Shown one piece after another: positions 5,672 to 6,409 of a stretch of DNA of 6,409 bases. The notes beneath the pieces were generated by a model that made no database searches, was not told the origin of the DNA, and worked only from the letters and a program-made list of their open reading frames with translations. Both the position numbers and the translations under genes were made by a program. Position 1 is the first letter of the stretch, and each line of letters opens with the position of its first letter. This DNA comes from Alphaproteobacteria bacterium (GTDB taxonomy: Bacteria > Pseudomonadota > Alphaproteobacteria > UBA8366 > JADFVY01), in contig JAOUMF010000134.1 of the NCBI GenBank assembly GCA_029881615.1, positions 1 to 6,409 on the forward strand. The letters are read 5' to 3'.

Positions 5672-6025
5672 ATGACGCTAAAAAGAATTCAGGTTGGGCC
5701 GAGAATGAGTCAGGCCGTAATCCACGGCAACACGGTCTATCTGGCCGGGCAGGTCGCACAGGATGCCCCGGGCGGTTCAGCAACAGATCAGACCAAAAAC
5801 ATTCTGGACCGGATCGATGCCGTGCTGGCCGAGGCTGGAACCGATAAATCCAAACTGATCACCGCCACGATCTGGCTGTCCAACATGGCCGATTTCAACG
5901 AGATGAACGCGGTGTGGGATGCCTGGGTAACGGCCGGTGACACGCCTTGCCGGGCCTGCGTGGAATCGGCGAAACTGGCCTCGCCCGACTATACGGTCGA
6001 AATTCAGGTTATCGCCGCCTTGTAG
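5672..6025 (+). CDS. ridA: RidA/YjgF-family reactive imine deaminase (117 aa)
   Basis: RidA-family proteins are small cytoplasmic trimers that hydrolyse reactive enamine and imine intermediates to keto acids and ammonia, protecting PLP enzymes from damage. The 117-residue product is full family length. It shows VIHGNTVYLAGQVAQD (16-31), the helix QTKNILDRIDAVLAEAG (40-56), TIWLSNMADFNEMN (66-79) and the C-terminal strand YTVEIQVIAAL. The substrate-binding arginine is R94 in TPCRACVESA, and E110 matches the conserved glutamate near the C-terminus. The RI....RMS start and WDAWV segment resemble the YoaB-like branch more than E. coli RidA itself, so the exact subgroup is open. The ATG is fixed by AGGGAGA at 5658-5664, seven bases upstream; an earlier in-frame start at 5579 has no comparable site. 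dadA begins 23 bases downstream, in the same direction. Confidence 0.92.
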   Translation: MTLKRIQVGPRMSQAVIHGNTVYLAGQVAQDAPGGSATDQTKNILDRIDAVLAEAGTDKSKLITATIWLSNMADFNEMNAVWDAWVTAGDTPCRACVESAKLASPDYTVEIQVIAAL

Positions 6026-6048
6026 TTCTTCTTTTATGGGGCGATCCC

Positions 6049-6409
6049 ATGAAGATACTGGTGTTGGGAAGTGGCGTTGCAGGCATAACGGCGGCCTGGC
6101 GCTTGTCGGGAGACGGCCATGAGGTCACGGTCGTCGACCGTCAGCCCGCGCCCGCGCAAGAAACCAGCTATGCCAATGCCGGGCTTGTGGCGCCCGGGCA
6201 TTCCTTTGCCTGGGCCTCACCCAAGGTTCCGGGAATCCTGCTTAAATCGCTATGGCGGGACGATCAGGCATTCCGGTTCCGCCTGAGGCCGGATCCCCGA
6301 ATGTGGGCCTGGTCGCTGAAATTCCTGCGCCAATGCACGGCCGAACGGTCACGGGTCAATACGTTGCGGAAACATGCTTTGTGCCTGTATTCGCAGCGGC
6401 TGTTCCGCG
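6049..6409 (+). CDS. dadA: D-amino acid dehydrogenase DadA (N-terminal part, cut by window end)
   Basis: This is an FAD-dependent dehydrogenase that oxidatively deaminates D-amino acids, classically D-alanine to an imine that becomes pyruvate, passing electrons to the respiratory chain at the inner membrane. The 120 readable residues start MKILVLGSGVAGITAAWRLS, containing the FAD-binding GxGxxG (7-12). The end-of-strand acidic residue D30 follows, in VVDRQPAP, then the family-typical ETSYANAGLVAPG (38-50) and a tract close to known DadA proteins (PDPRMWAWSLKFLRQCTAER). The whole enzyme is usually a little over 400 residues, so about 70 percent lies beyond the window. The ATG at 6049 is preceded by GGGG at 6038-6041. 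The gene lies 23 bases after ridA and probably shares its transcript; RidA would clear the imine DadA releases. It could act on other D-amino acids or on proline-like substrates. Confidence 0.92.
   Translation, partial: MKILVLGSGVAGITAAWRLSGDGHEVTVVDRQPAPAQETSYANAGLVAPGHSFAWASPKVPGILLKSLWRDDQAFRFRLRPDPRMWAWSLKFLRQCTAERSRVNTLRKHALCLYSQRLFR

Noticed and set aside
5542..5847. 101-codon plus-strand frame starting at 5542
   Set aside because: It overlaps ridA in another frame and has no ribosome site.
6076..6088. GGCATAA in early dadA, complementary to TTATGCC of the small RNA seed
   Set aside because: Seven bases of pairing, plus three more across a bulge, are expected by chance in a window this size, and the site is about 30 bases inside the coding region.

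Overview
The window looks like ordinary chromosome from a GC-rich Gram-negative proteobacterium, most likely an alphaproteobacterium. This is inferred from the GC-rich coding regions, the protein styles (YbiO-like MscS channel, soluble PAS histidine kinase, RidA/DadA pair) and two sigma-54-type promoters. No tRNA, rRNA, insertion sequence, CRISPR array or phage gene was seen.

Layout. Positions 1-313 hold the possible tail of an upstream gene and an 84-residue protein of unknown function, closed by a hairpin terminator at 345-381. Positions 314-836 have no convincing protein gene. They carry the most interesting structure in the window: two tandem units, each made of a sigma-54-type -24/-12 promoter, an identical 23-base segment starting at the predicted transcription start, and a strong hairpin-plus-U-tract terminator. 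These read as two sibling small RNAs of about 59 and 69 nt with a C-rich, anti-Shine-Dalgarno-like 5' end. Next come a secreted, catalytically degenerate SNase-fold protein (837-1313, minus) and, divergent from it, a 741-residue MscS-family channel resembling E. coli YbiO (1518-3743, plus). The channel gene converges on a soluble REC-PAS-histidine kinase (3773-5392, minus) whose receiver domain has lost its phospho-acceptor aspartate. An AT-rich, dyad-rich divergent region (5393-5671) separates the kinase from ridA (5672-6025, plus) and the start of dadA (6049 onward, cut by the window end).

How the genes fit together. ridA and dadA form an evident unit: DadA-type dehydrogenases release reactive imino acids, and RidA-family proteins hydrolyse them. 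The channel would respond to membrane tension at hypo-osmotic shock. The kinase is an orphan here, with no adjacent intact response regulator. The two small RNAs would be switched on by RpoN with an enhancer-binding activator, possibly a nitrogen- or carbon-status signal; their targets cannot be read from this window.
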